Of a stretch of 64,000 bases of DNA, positions 1 through 7,938 are shown piece after piece. The DNA lies in assembly GCA_010206265.1 (NCBI GenBank), contig VIQV01000012.1:1-64000 (forward strand), read 5' to 3'. Origin of the DNA: Lachnospiraceae bacterium MD329. GTDB lineage: Bacteria; Bacillota; Clostridia; UBA1381. Positions within the stretch are counted from its first letter, which is position 1. Each line of letters starts with the position of its first letter. The translations under genes and the position numbers were made by a program. Under the pieces are notes generated by a model. The model was not told where the DNA came from, ran no database searches, and was given only the letters and a program-made list of their open reading frames with translations.

Positions 1-491
1 GGATGCAGTCTGTTCTTGTAAATCCCGTATTTATTGTTATATACTCCGTATCTCTTTACATTACAGCCATCGGGCGTATTTATACTATCGTCTACCATAT
101 CGATTTTCTTTATGAACACGCTTTCAAATACATCTGTAACTGCATCAGCAAAGGAATCATCGGTATTATCCGCTATCCATAACAAATCTCTTGCGTTAAT
201 CGCTTTCGTTATTTCTGCTATTCTAAATGTATTATAAGTGTTCAGACCGCATTGAAATAATATCTTTTCGATATCCCGTCTTTGGCTGCTGACAATTCTG
301 TCATCAAGAAATACTTTGAATTGTTCCTTTGACCAATGAGTAACCGAACTATCGGGATTTGTAAGCAATGCTCCCTGCTCACTTAAAAAGTCAACGCTAT
401 AATTAGAGTTGATTTCTGCTATAACATCATCTTTCCATTTTAAGTATTTCACATTGACCACCTCACAGCCGGTCTTGGTATTGATATCCAT
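1..491 (-). CDS. HipA-like kinase, N-terminal part only (cut by window edge)
   Basis: An open frame runs from an ATG at 491 off the left edge, giving about 163 residues with no stop. I recognise it by comparison with the HipA-like protein at 2436-3668. Both carry a W..DR.I..SR segment, then an L/I-x-W-I segment, then a near-identical stretch (NTPDGCNVKRY here, NTSDGCLKKRW there) just before the kinase-type strand. The kinase catalytic half lies outside the window, so activity cannot be judged. The start codon overlaps the stop of the upstream nuclease gene (TAATG), which suggests translational coupling. HipA proteins are Ser/Thr kinases, some of them persistence toxins. No HipB-type HTH partner is visible. 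The family call rests only on this internal comparison. Confidence 0.55.
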   Translation of the reverse strand, partial: MDINTKTGCEVVNVKYLKWKDDVIAEINSNYSVDFLSEQGALLTNPDSSVTHWSKEQFKVFLDDRIVSSQRRDIEKILFQCGLNTYNTFRIAEITKAINARDLLWIADNTDDSFADAVTDVFESVFIKKIDMVDDSINTPDGCNVKRYGVYNNKYGIYKNRLH

Positions 492-1507
492 TATGTTTTA
501 TCGCTATCATCCAGCTCTTTCATTGCCGTCTCAACCTGTCTGATAAGCTCTTCTTTATCAGGAATATAGTATGTGTATTTTGATGCGAATATCTGATTTT
601 CAAGTCCTCCCAATGCGTATTCAGCTACTACCTCTGACGCATTAGCACATAAAATTATACCTATCGGCTTTTCATCACCAACATCATTGACTTCTTTATC
701 ATAGTAATTCACATAGGCATTCATTTGTCCTATATTTTCCGGTTTCAAATTACCTATTTTTAAATCAATTAAAACATAAGCTTTTATAATTTTATTATAG
801 AAAACCATATCAACATAATAATGCGAATTTCCTATTGTAATACGCTGTTGAGAACCTACAAACATAAAACCTCTGCCAAGTTCAAGCAGGAAGTTTTCTA
901 TCTTATCTATCAACGCTCTTTCCAAATCTTTTTCTAACATTGGCTTATTTTCAGGAATACCTAAAAATTCAAACACATACGGTTCCTTAATTATATCACT
1001 TGGTGTGTTATATGTCACTCCTTGCTGTGCCAATTCCATGACTTTTTGTTTATTGGCTTTTCCATTTGATAACAATAATCTCTCAAATAATGATGTATCA
1101 ATCTGTCTCTTTAATTCCCTGACTGACCAATTGGAATTTATCGTTTCATTTTCATAGAATTTTCTCGCATCTGCATCTTCAACAGATAAAAGTTCACAAT
1201 AATGTGACCACGAGAGTCCAGACAGTGTCTGGACTGCAGGATATGTTAAATAAAACTTTTTCATATTAAATAAATTAGAGCGCGAAAATCCTTTTCCCAA
1301 TTCATTTGTAAGCCTTTTAGAAAGATCAGACATAAGCATTTTCTCATTATTTTTATCAACACCTTTTTCATATTCACAGAGTAATTTACCTATATTCCAA
1401 TATGCTGTTAATAATTCAGTATTTATTACACTGGACACTTTGTGTCTGGCATCTTCAAGTATAATTCTTATATCATCAATAATCTTATTGTCTATCAAAT
1501 CTGCCAT
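491..1507 (-). CDS. PDDEXK nuclease domain protein, DUF1016/YhcG family
   Basis: The 338-residue protein matches the DUF1016/YhcG layout. The N-terminal half is helical (YWNIGKLL and LSWSHYCELLSVED segments are typical). A C-terminal PD-(D/E)xK core follows at about 215-300: YVDMVFYN supplies the first acidic residue, LIDLKIG the D-x-K pair, and IGQMNAYVNYYD the downstream Q-x3-Y. The family is found in defence islands and mobile-element cargo and is thought to cut nucleic acid. I start at the ATG at 1507, where GGAGGG sits 8 bases upstream. The frame extends 25 codons further, but that extension is a poor N-terminus. The gene overlaps the downstream HipA-like gene by one base and lies 79 bp after the uncharacterised gene, so all are probably one transcript. 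Substrate unknown. Confidence 0.82.
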   Translation of the reverse strand: MADLIDNKIIDDIRIILEDARHKVSSVINTELLTAYWNIGKLLCEYEKGVDKNNEKMLMSDLSKRLTNELGKGFSRSNLFNMKKFYLTYPAVQTLSGLSWSHYCELLSVEDADARKFYENETINSNWSVRELKRQIDTSLFERLLLSNGKANKQKVMELAQQGVTYNTPSDIIKEPYVFEFLGIPENKPMLEKDLERALIDKIENFLLELGRGFMFVGSQQRITIGNSHYYVDMVFYNKIIKAYVLIDLKIGNLKPENIGQMNAYVNYYDKEVNDVGDEKPIGIILCANASEVVAEYALGGLENQIFASKYTYYIPDKEELIRQVETAMKELDDSDKT

Positions 1508-1586
1508 TGGTATTTCCCTCCAAATTCCAATTTTATATATTATAACACACTTTGCAAAAAAATACAATCCTTGAGCAAACAAAGGT

Positions 1587-2330
1587 TTATTCCCGAAGAT
1601 ACCGCACTATTATCCGCTTAAAAAATTCAAGCACAACAACTCTGTACATATGTTCATTGAAATCCTGATAAATCTTCGGTTTCTGTGTTTTATATAGAAT
1701 AACACTATAAAAACATTCCCTGAACAGCTCTCTTACAGGCTCTCCCCTGTTTTTCACTTCAGGAATATACCTGTTAATTTCATATCTTATATCATCTGGT
1801 TCGAGTTTCTGCACTATTACGTCATAGAGCATATGCCCTATATTTTCAGCTATGTACTTGGTTTTATCCGTATTTATATCTATTCTCGGAAGCAGTATAT
1901 TTATATTACTGCCTATAAATTGAATTTCGCCTTCTCTGTTATAGCTCTCTGCATCTGCTTCTGCTATATTAACCGTATGCTCAGCTTCTACGCAGCTCAT
2001 TAGCCCACACTTTTCTTCACATTCGCACAAAACCGTCTCAAATTCGGCTTTTGTTATCTGTTCGGTCATATCTTCATTAGCCTCTGCGAAGCCTTTACAA
2101 TTGTCCGCAAACTCCTCCAAAGCCTCTATGACTTCATCTCCCGTCTCGCATATAGACAGATATGAGGATAACAGTGTCAAATAATCATTTCCCTCCGCAT
2201 TTTCTACGGCTTCCTTTAGCCTGATGCACTTCTCGGTGTTGTCGCCCAAAGCTGACTCTCGGCAAAATCCCCTGATTAAATCAAGCAGTTTCAGCAGAGA
2301 TTTGGACTCTGTTATTTCATTTATAAGCAT
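1587..2330 (-). CDS. Uncharacterised protein in the HipA/nuclease cluster
   Basis: I do not recognise this 247-residue protein. The start at 2330 has a near-perfect GGAAGGAGG ribosome binding site; an upstream in-frame extension of 32 codons lacks one. The N-terminal two thirds are acidic and helical with paired cysteines (LCECEEKCG at about 130). The C-terminal third is rich in Tyr/Arg and Glu/Arg, with no obvious catalytic motif, signal peptide or membrane segment. It sits between the HipA-like kinase gene (105 bp upstream) and the nuclease gene (79 bp downstream), all on the same strand. An accessory or regulatory role in that cluster is the simplest guess, but nothing in the sequence proves it. 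Confidence 0.55.
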   Translation of the reverse strand: MLINEITESKSLLKLLDLIRGFCRESALGDNTEKCIRLKEAVENAEGNDYLTLLSSYLSICETGDEVIEALEEFADNCKGFAEANEDMTEQITKAEFETVLCECEEKCGLMSCVEAEHTVNIAEADAESYNREGEIQFIGSNINILLPRIDINTDKTKYIAENIGHMLYDVIVQKLEPDDIRYEINRYIPEVKNRGEPVRELFRECFYSVILYKTQKPKIYQDFNEHMYRVVVLEFFKRIIVRYLRE

Positions 2331-2435
2331 ATCTTTCCTCCTTCCAATAAAAAAGCGACTACCTGTATACGATAATCGCTTAATATATAATTTCCTATAT
2401 AGTGTTTTATCAATATGAGCTTTCATTTTCCGCCA

Positions 2436-3668
2436 TTACAAAGACAGATTATTTTCGTATGTTTCCGCAATATTTTCTTCAACATCACTTTCTATATCAT
2501 CTTCAACCTGAGTCTGGGATAAGGCTATTGTTTCAATATCGTTAATACGCTTTTCCACTGAGCTTATAATAGCCTGTTTCCTATTCTCATCCATATATTC
2601 TCCCGCTTGATTAAGTATTTGGGCTATTTCGTCGCCTATTCCATTGAGCCTATCAAACTTTATCCAATCAAATGACGACACGAGTTTAAGCTGCTCGGTA
2701 TGAGTTTTTTTAAATGGTTTACACTCAATTTCTTTTCCCGACACTATTTGATTTGAGCGTTTATCATACCCTAAAGATGAACCGCTGTCAAAAATCGGTG
2801 CTGCTCCAATCCATTCAAGGGTATTGGCATTGCGTACTAACCCAAAATTGTTCTGATGCCTGTCTTCATTTGCAATGATATAATCCAGAACAATCATTTG
2901 GTCAATTGAATGAACTATATTCTTTATACCTAATGCCTCGCAGCAATTCACATAGTGACGGTAAACAGACGTACTGTTATCTCTTTTCTGGGTTTGCATT
3001 ACTCTCCAAGCACTGACAAGCTCGGTATCTGCTGTTATAAAATCTTCACACACACTATACGGCTTATCTCCATCCCACATAACTTTATATGGTATATGCT
3101 CTATTCCTAAACATTCCATAATTCTTGTTGCTATAACCTCATTAAACGGCTGTTGCATAAACGGATTGCTTCCCCCTTTGACAAGGCAGCGTTTCCCGTC
3201 AATACTTTCCCATCGTTTCTTCAAACAGCCATCCGAAGTATTGTCAGGGGAACGGAAATCAAAATTTGCCGTTTCCGTTGTTTTACCAATCAGTACATCT
3301 CCTATATCCTCTGAGAATGGATTATCAAAGAAATTTATTTCTTTCCATGTAATATTCGTTTCTCTCGATCTAATCCAATATTGGTCTGATAAGCTCAGTC
3401 CAAAACAACGCATAAGCAATACTTTTGTGTTTGATAATTCAAAAACCTCTAATGCCTGTTTTATTCCTGAGCGGCTTGCAGGAATTGACCTGTCTATCCA
3501 CCACTCATTTAATGCTGCACGGTCTATAATATTCTTTTTTACCGCAATTCCAACAGGCAAATGTTCGGCACTATATAGCTCTCCTATCTTTTTTATATAT
3601 CCTGTAGTTTCGTCCAACTCCATTTCAGCAACACAAACTTCCTTATGCATTAAAGTATATCTCACCAT
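2436..3668 (-). CDS. HipA-like Ser/Thr kinase domain protein
   Basis: A 410-residue protein with a HipA_C-type kinase fold. A short N-terminal domain (1-130) leads to NTSDGCLKKRW and a Lys strand (CLVKGG, about 165). The catalytic loop is DYIIANEDRHQNNFG (about 275), a HipA-style N-x-D-R-H-x-x-N-F-G, and a metal-binding segment follows (PIFDSGSSLGYD, about 305). The key kinase residues look intact. The C-terminus is acidic and low complexity. The start is uncertain: GGAGGTG precedes ATG ATG GTG, and I choose the second ATG (5-base spacing); GTG at 3665 is equally possible. It heads the minus-strand cluster with the unknown protein, the DUF1016 nuclease and a second HipA-like protein. No HipB-like antitoxin is encoded beside it. 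Confidence 0.8.
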   Translation of the reverse strand: MVRYTLMHKEVCVAEMELDETTGYIKKIGELYSAEHLPVGIAVKKNIIDRAALNEWWIDRSIPASRSGIKQALEVFELSNTKVLLMRCFGLSLSDQYWIRSRETNITWKEINFFDNPFSEDIGDVLIGKTTETANFDFRSPDNTSDGCLKKRWESIDGKRCLVKGGSNPFMQQPFNEVIATRIMECLGIEHIPYKVMWDGDKPYSVCEDFITADTELVSAWRVMQTQKRDNSTSVYRHYVNCCEALGIKNIVHSIDQMIVLDYIIANEDRHQNNFGLVRNANTLEWIGAAPIFDSGSSLGYDKRSNQIVSGKEIECKPFKKTHTEQLKLVSSFDWIKFDRLNGIGDEIAQILNQAGEYMDENRKQAIISSVEKRINDIETIALSQTQVEDDIESDVEENIAETYENNLSL

Positions 3669-3763
3669 CATCACCTCCGTCATCATTTATTTATAAACAC
3701 GTCATAATTTATATTGGTAGTATATCACAATTTAAATATAAAATCAACCATTCTAAGTTTTTC

Positions 3764-3967
3764 CTATTTCTCTGATATGTACCGATATTCGTGCTTTGAT
3801 ATGCTTCTCGCTGATTTTACCTTGTGTCTGTCCTCCTCGCCGAGAAAACCGAGTTCTATCGCCTGTGTCACTATATCGTTTGAGTCGTTCAGAAACCCTT
3901 TGTATTTAAAGCAGATAACATCATCGCAGTCCCTGCCGTATGTAACCAATATCTCATAGTACCCCAT
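3764..3967 (-). CDS. Small hypothetical protein (67 aa)
   Basis: A 67-residue charged protein (begins MGYYEILVTYG, ends YRYISEK), not recognised. It starts 7 bases after the stop of the recombinase-tail gene and has only a weak ribosome binding site, so it would be translated by coupling. A motif GFLNDSNDIVTQAIELGFLG suggests a small helical domain. It may be a real accompanying ORF of a mobile element or the remains of one. Confidence 0.4.
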   Translation of the reverse strand: MGYYEILVTYGRDCDDVICFKYKGFLNDSNDIVTQAIELGFLGEEDRHKVKSARSISKHEYRYISEK

Positions 3968-3974
3968 ATCATTT

Positions 3975-4478
3975 TTAGGCGGCTTTTGCTAATTCCTTTT
4001 CATACGATATTCCGCCTATAAGCCATATGATGATTTTGTCTTGGGATACTACGTCTATCCGCTCTACCACAGCCCTTACCGTTTCATCATCAAACTCTGT
4101 CATCTGTTCGCTCATATGGTCTATCGCCTCGAATATCTGCTTCAGCCTTGCCTGTTCCGCTCCTTTCATCTGAATTTCCATTGTATGCTTCTTGTTTTCC
4201 TCTCTTAATTTCTTTGATTCCTGCATGATTTCCGCACATATCTCGTCAAGCTCGTCCGTTGTAATCTCGCCCGCTGAGTTCTTATACAGTGCGTCACGCA
4301 TTCTCTCGTTAAGCTTATCTATCTTATTGTTATTTTCCTCTATACTGAAAGGCTCGTTTGTCTTGCCGAGCAGTGCTGCGATATTGCATTTCACTATATC
4401 CCTTCTGTATTCATAATATTGTTCCTCTGAAACCTCATACAGATGTCCGTTCATTTTCCAATAATATTTCTTCGACAT
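3975..4478 (-). CDS. Serine-recombinase C-terminal-like protein (recombinase tail fragment)
   Basis: The 167-residue protein starts at 4478 behind GGAGGG with 7-base spacing. The middle is a long Lys/Glu coiled-coil (about 45-110). The end, FDDETVRAVVERIDVV followed by a beta hairpin and a final GGISYEKEL, resembles the C-terminal tail of large serine recombinases of clostridial integrative elements. The catalytic resolvase domain and zinc ribbon are missing. The N-terminus (KKYYWKMNGHLYEV) looks like the start of a different small mobile-element protein, so this may be a deletion fusion or a natural stand-alone accessory protein. It points to a former integrative element on this side of tRNA-Arg. 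Confidence 0.5.
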   Translation of the reverse strand: MSKKYYWKMNGHLYEVSEEQYYEYRRDIVKCNIAALLGKTNEPFSIEENNNKIDKLNERMRDALYKNSAGEITTDELDEICAEIMQESKKLREENKKHTMEIQMKGAEQARLKQIFEAIDHMSEQMTEFDDETVRAVVERIDVVSQDKIIIWLIGGISYEKELAKAA

Positions 4479-4741
4479 AATGATGCCCTCCAATTCAATT
4501 TTGCTTAGATTTTCAAATTGAATTGCATCACTACGGGTATCTAATATATACCAGACGCCAATGTTCTGTCCAGAATCCGACTAAATCGCAAAAAACGAAG
4601 AAATTATGCCATTTCTCAGCTATTCGCCAAAGATTTGATATGATTTCACAGTAATACAGACTTTCTTCCGCATTACAAGAAAATTCGCAGTCGGGATTAA
4701 AAAAATTTTGTTTGCTTTGTGTATTTGATGTATAAAAAGAA

Positions 4742-4788
4742 AAAAGCGATATATTATGTGTCAATAAGTCGCATAATATATCACTTTT
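4742..4788 (-). terminator. Strong hairpin, probable (bidirectional) terminator
   Basis: Arms of 17 bases (AAAAGCGATATATTATG and CATAATATATCACTTTT) pair fully, allowing one G-T, across a 13-base loop. Runs of T follow on the minus strand, and T also follows on the plus strand. It lies between the fragment region and the recombinase-tail gene. Confidence 0.6.
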
Positions 4789-4837
4789 AGCTTGATTTTC
4801 TGTTAAGTTGGCATTTTTCGCACTAAAGGGTAAATGG

Positions 4838-4875
4838 GCTGAGTATGTTAAAACTCTTTTTTTAGCACACTCAGC
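4838..4875. repeat. Inverted repeat GCTGAGT / ACTCAGC
   Basis: Seven-base perfect arms enclose 24 A/T-rich bases, just after the unassigned minus-strand frame. It could be a weak terminator or a recombination scar. No further evidence. Confidence 0.3.
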
Positions 4876-5025
4876 TCATCTCTGATATTTATTATATTGT
4901 ATCCGGCTCGTAGTTTTAAAACAGCAGCCATAAAAGTTGTAAATAAATATGCTTTCTCATCCATCGCTCTCAAATACCATAACATTCTATGGATTTTACA
5001 TCTGTACCTCTTTATATCTAAACCG

Positions 5026-5307
5026 CTATTGTGCCGCACTCAATGCCGCGCCTATAATTCCAGCATCATTAAACAGAGTGGCGGCTTCTATTTTTGTTTT
5101 CACTCGGTATTTGTTATAATCCCCTGCATAAACATATTCACGAAGCGGATTAAGCAGATAATCTCCCTCTTTGGATATTCCGCCGCCGATTAGAATTTTA
5201 CTTGGCTTAAATATATTTAATATAGAGATTAGTCCATATCTTACATACCGAATATATTGCTCTACCTCTGCCTTTGCGGTTCTATCTCCTACACATAAAT
5301 TACGGAA
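5026..5307 (-). pseudogene. ROK-family sugar kinase, C-terminal fragment
   Basis: The minus strand reads about 94 codons open from 5307 to a TAG at 5026, with no start codon or ribosome site. The translation includes GLISILNIFKPSKILIGGGIS, then LNPLREYVY and LFNDAGIIGAALSA. That is the standard end of ROK sugar kinases (glucokinase/NagK type), where the GGG-I/V-S turn and the terminal GAALxA helix are conserved. The N-terminal ATP site and the zinc motif are absent. A stop codon and the PHP fragment lie immediately upstream, so this is a remnant and not a gene in use. The family call is firm; the original substrate cannot be inferred. Confidence 0.75.
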
Positions 5308-5803
5308 TTATTATACTATCAGAAATCTGCAAAATCATATCCTGTGACTTAATTAACTGTGCTAAATTAAATGAATTTTTCGGCAAGCTTTTTGTTTTTA
5401 CATACGAAGTCCCTACTTGCTCCGGGTAATGTACATCGGTTCCACATAGCTTTAATTTATTTAGTCTTTCTGCGCATTGAGCTGCCTTGTTAATTCTCGA
5501 ATTGTGATGTATGTGCATATTAAATACTTCTATTCCATCAACAAATTCCATATTTATCTCTTTCATTCCATCACGAAAAGGATGCGCTTGCAAGATAACA
5601 TTTCTCTCATTTTTAAATTCTTTATAAAATGTTTCTATATCTTTATCCAAATATAGGCATGCCTTTTTAATGTCTGTTTTATCTATTCCATACACAAGAT
5701 AGTCATTCATTGACTCATTTTCAAATCGTATCTCCATACCAAGACATACTTTTAACTTATCACCTGCCGCTTCCGAAAATTCATCATATGCTTTATAGTA
5801 AAA
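5300..5803 (-). pseudogene. PHP-domain phosphoesterase, C-terminal fragment
   Basis: The open frame enters near 5803 (reading FYYKAYDEFSEAAGDKLKVC) and ends at 5300. PHP metallophosphoesterase features are clear: LGMEIRF (the G-x-E metal strand), DYLVYGID, ILQAHPFRDG (the HPxR metal motif), VDGIEVFN, and CGTDVHYPEQVG (D-x-H metal pair). The first PHP motif (HxH) is missing, so it is N-terminally truncated. An ATG at 5737 would give a 145-residue product but lies mid-domain. The 5' end overlaps, in another frame, the tail of the GH36-like ORF, so two unrelated fragments have been joined directly. A functional enzyme is unlikely. Confidence 0.72.
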
Positions 5804-6687
5804 TTTCGCATAATGGACGGATTATTGTAATATATCTCATGGTCGGAAACACTCTGCAAGTCCATATACTTTATGAAGCCATAGTCTGCGCGCATTGCAC
5901 CGCTCGAACAACTCTCTATTATCATATCGGGATATTTTTTCTTAACCTGCTCTATAAACCTCAAAAATTCTGCTCTATGCTCTGCCAATCCCTGACTAAG
6001 ACTGTCCGCACCGTCACAGCCTATGCAAAGGTTGTGGTTATAGTCGTTTTTGATATACCTCACACCCATTGAATAAAGGCAGTCCACAGCGTCCATTGTG
6101 TAATTACGCACTTCTTCACATCTAAAATCAAGAAACGCTCTGTTTCCGCCTATTATAACCCCATTTCGTCTGAGCAAACAATCCTTGAGCGCCTTATACA
6201 CTTCAGATGTTGAAGAACACGATTCCATTTTTATAAGACTGTCAGGCAGAGAAATGTTCGTCAATGAACGGCAGTCCTGAAAAGTAGCATATACAAACTC
6301 CGTCAAGCCATTTCCGAGCGTAACATCTTTAAGCGCCGTACAGCCTTTGAAAATAGTTTGATTGAGATATGTGGTATCATTGCCAATCGTAACACTCTTT
6401 AATGTCTTGCAATCACGGAACAGATTGTGTCCTATTTTCAGTACACCATCTCCGATAGCTGCCTTTTCCACACCGCAATCCTTAAACGGTGACTCCGCAT
6501 ATAAATATGTTTCACCGTGTCCGCTGCGTGTTTGATATATTTCCATACTTTTTGTTTCGGGATGATAAAAATATTGAATACCGCCGTTGATAAGCTCCGT
6601 ATTCTTAAATTCAGCCAATGCTGTTTGACCGCATAATAGCATCATTATCAAAGAAACGAGTAAGCATATATACATATGCTTTTTCAT
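5752..6687 (-). CDS. Secreted chimeric ORF: BspA-type LRR region joined to an alpha-galactosidase (GH36) fragment
   Basis: The 311-residue ORF has a strong ribosome site (AAGGAGGGCG) and a signal peptide (residues 1-25, hydrophobic core then LAEF). Residues 35-135 carry three or four LRR_5/BspA-like repeats (LKSVTIGN, LKDVTLGN, LTNISLPD). From about 145 it switches to the GH36 catalytic core: RAFLDFR, YIKNDYN with the nucleophile Asp, IIESCSSGAMRADYG, and QSVSDHEIYYN with the acid/base Asp. It stops soon after the acid/base region, so the barrel is incomplete. GH36 enzymes remove alpha-linked galactose. Both halves are recognisable but unnatural together, so I read it as an in-frame deletion fusion. 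It may be expressed but is probably not catalytic. Confidence 0.65.
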   Translation of the reverse strand: MKKHMYICLLVSLIMMLLCGQTALAEFKNTELINGGIQYFYHPETKSMEIYQTRSGHGETYLYAESPFKDCGVEKAAIGDGVLKIGHNLFRDCKTLKSVTIGNDTTYLNQTIFKGCTALKDVTLGNGLTEFVYATFQDCRSLTNISLPDSLIKMESCSSTSEVYKALKDCLLRRNGVIIGGNRAFLDFRCEEVRNYTMDAVDCLYSMGVRYIKNDYNHNLCIGCDGADSLSQGLAEHRAEFLRFIEQVKKKYPDMIIESCSSGAMRADYGFIKYMDLQSVSDHEIYYNNPSIMRNFTIKHMMNFRKRQVIS

Positions 6688-6726
6688 AAAAACGCCCTCC
6701 TTTTCAAATATTTATAATTACATACC

Positions 6727-6756
6727 AGAAAAGCAATCCTTGAGGATTGCTTTTCT
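6727..6756 (-). terminator. Hairpin terminator after the SLH fragment
   Basis: A perfect 13-base stem (AGAAAAGCAATCC / GGATTGCTTTTCT) with a 4-base loop, 15 bases after the SLH stop. The stem ends in TTTTCT, so it could act in either direction. Confidence 0.65.
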
Positions 6757-6771
6757 GATTATGTACGGCAA

Positions 6772-7806
6772 TTATTTTACCCAAGTTTCACTGTCGGAAG
6801 ATACCGCAGCCTTATGTGTATTCGCTGACTCCATAATGGAGTAATAGCCCCAATGCTCGTTGTTTTTCAGGTCTGTAAATTTATTGAGCGTTGACACATT
6901 CTTATCTATATACTCCTTGTCGGGAATTCTGAGAGTTGCATGATTTACAACTGTTACAACCTCGGCGCGTGTAATATTATTATCGCCCTTGAATGTTCCG
7001 TCAGCATATCCGTTGAGCCAGCCGATATTTTTAGCGTATGCAATATCATCATACGCCCAATATTTCTTGCTTACATCTGTATATTTTACAGTGTAGCCGC
7101 CCTTTTTCACTTCATTGAACAGTGAATAATAGCGTACTGACATAGCTACAAACTCAGCCCTTGTGACAGGCACGTCCGGTCTGAATGTTTTATCCTCATA
7201 GCCCTCAATGATATGATATTTTGCCAGATAACCGATATAGTCTGCATACCAGCCGTTTTTATCAATATCCGTAAATGATGATTTACCGCTGATGCTCTCG
7301 CCTTTCTCATCCGAAATCAGTCTTGCGAATATTGCCGCCGCTTCTGCTCTTGACATATCTCCGTCAGGCAGGAATGTACCGTCAGGGTAGCCTACAATAT
7401 ATGCTTTATGCTCTGAGGAAGGCAGTACAAGCTTGCCGTTCTTGTCAGTTGTTCCGTTTGACGTGCCGTCTTTTTTATCCTTTAGGATAACAGCAATGTT
7501 TTCAGCGGCTTTGCCTTTATTATCTGTTACTGTGATGGTATAGTAGTTTTTACCGTCAAGCGCTGTTCCCTGCGGAAGTGTCAGCGTTATTTTATCGTCC
7601 TTTACGGATTTGTTTACATTTACGCTTTTGCCGTCCTTATCTGTAACCTTGACGTTATATGTGGTTCTTACATAACCACCGCCTCCGCCTCCGCCGGAGC
7701 TGCCGCCTGACGAAGAACCTCCGCCGCCGTTTGATGTCTTAACGGGAACTGTAATTTTTCCGTTTGCGTTTGTTGCCTGCGATGCCGTCTTTTTATCCTT
7801 ATAGTC
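6772..7806 (-). pseudogene. S-layer homology (SLH) anchor protein, C-terminal fragment
   Basis: About 344 codons are open to a stop at 6772. In order: a Gly/Ser-rich linker, an immunoglobulin-like or CNA-type beta segment (YNVKVTDKDGK...), and three SLH repeats (YPDGTFLPDGDMSRAEAAAI, YEDKTFRPDVPVTRAEFVAM, YADGTFKGDNNITRAEVVTV). SLH triplets bind pyruvylated cell-wall polymer and anchor surface enzymes. No credible start exists: the only in-frame ATG (7974) lies inside tRNA-Arg, and the frame passes through the tRNA terminator. The real N-terminal catalytic or binding part was lost at a junction near 7806, next to a tRNA T-arm-like sequence. A fragment of a large surface protein. Confidence 0.75.
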
Positions 7807-7809
7807 AAC

Positions 7810-7823
7810 GGTTCGAGTCCTGT
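7810..7823 (+). repeat. tRNA T-arm-like sequence at the SLH break point (possible att remnant)
   Basis: GGTTCGAGTCCTGT on the plus strand matches the T-arm of the neighbouring tRNA-Arg (GGTTCGACTCCTGT, minus strand, 7950-7963) at 13 of 14 bases, in inverted orientation. It lies exactly where the SLH coding sequence loses homology. Tyrosine integrases commonly use T-arm/3' tRNA sequence as attachment core, so this may be a scar; chance similarity to a conserved tRNA element is the alternative. Confidence 0.4.
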
Positions 7824-7898
7824 ACAAATACCCCTGACAGTAAATGAAACGCCGATTATTCAGAGGGTATCCGAAACCCTCAAAAACCGCATAAGAAA

Positions 7899-7933
7899 GC
7901 GTGACGAGCTTACTGACAGTAAAATCGTCACGC
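7899..7933 (-). terminator. Terminator of tRNA-Arg
   Basis: GCGTGACGA and TCGTCACGC form a 9-bp stem whose loop carries a smaller ACTG/CAGT stem. It lies 5 bases beyond the CCA end of the tRNA and is followed on the minus strand by TTTCTT. Confidence 0.65.
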
Positions 7934-7938
7934 CGTTT

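Larger units (their letters stand above)
4479..5025. other. Gene-poor stretch with two hairpins
   Basis: No convincing gene is visible in these 547 bases. The minus strand is open just before the recombinase-tail gene (reading ...DTRSDAIQFENLSKI...), which could be residual coding sequence. A 45-codon minus-strand frame follows the ROK fragment (about 4848-4985, ending RDELSVLKKEF), with no recognisable homology and no good ribosome site. Two hairpins are listed separately. The stretch reads as decayed sequence between a mobile-element remnant and the gene fragments beyond. Confidence 0.5.

Noticed and set aside
34-237. Plus-strand 67-codon frame at the left edge
   Set aside because: It is antisense to the open minus-strand HipA-like frame, which has family motifs and a coupled start.
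4531-5039. Two short minus-strand frames in the gene-poor stretch
   Set aside because: One crosses a strong hairpin and the other begins inside or beside the ROK remnant; neither has a ribosome site or recognisable product.
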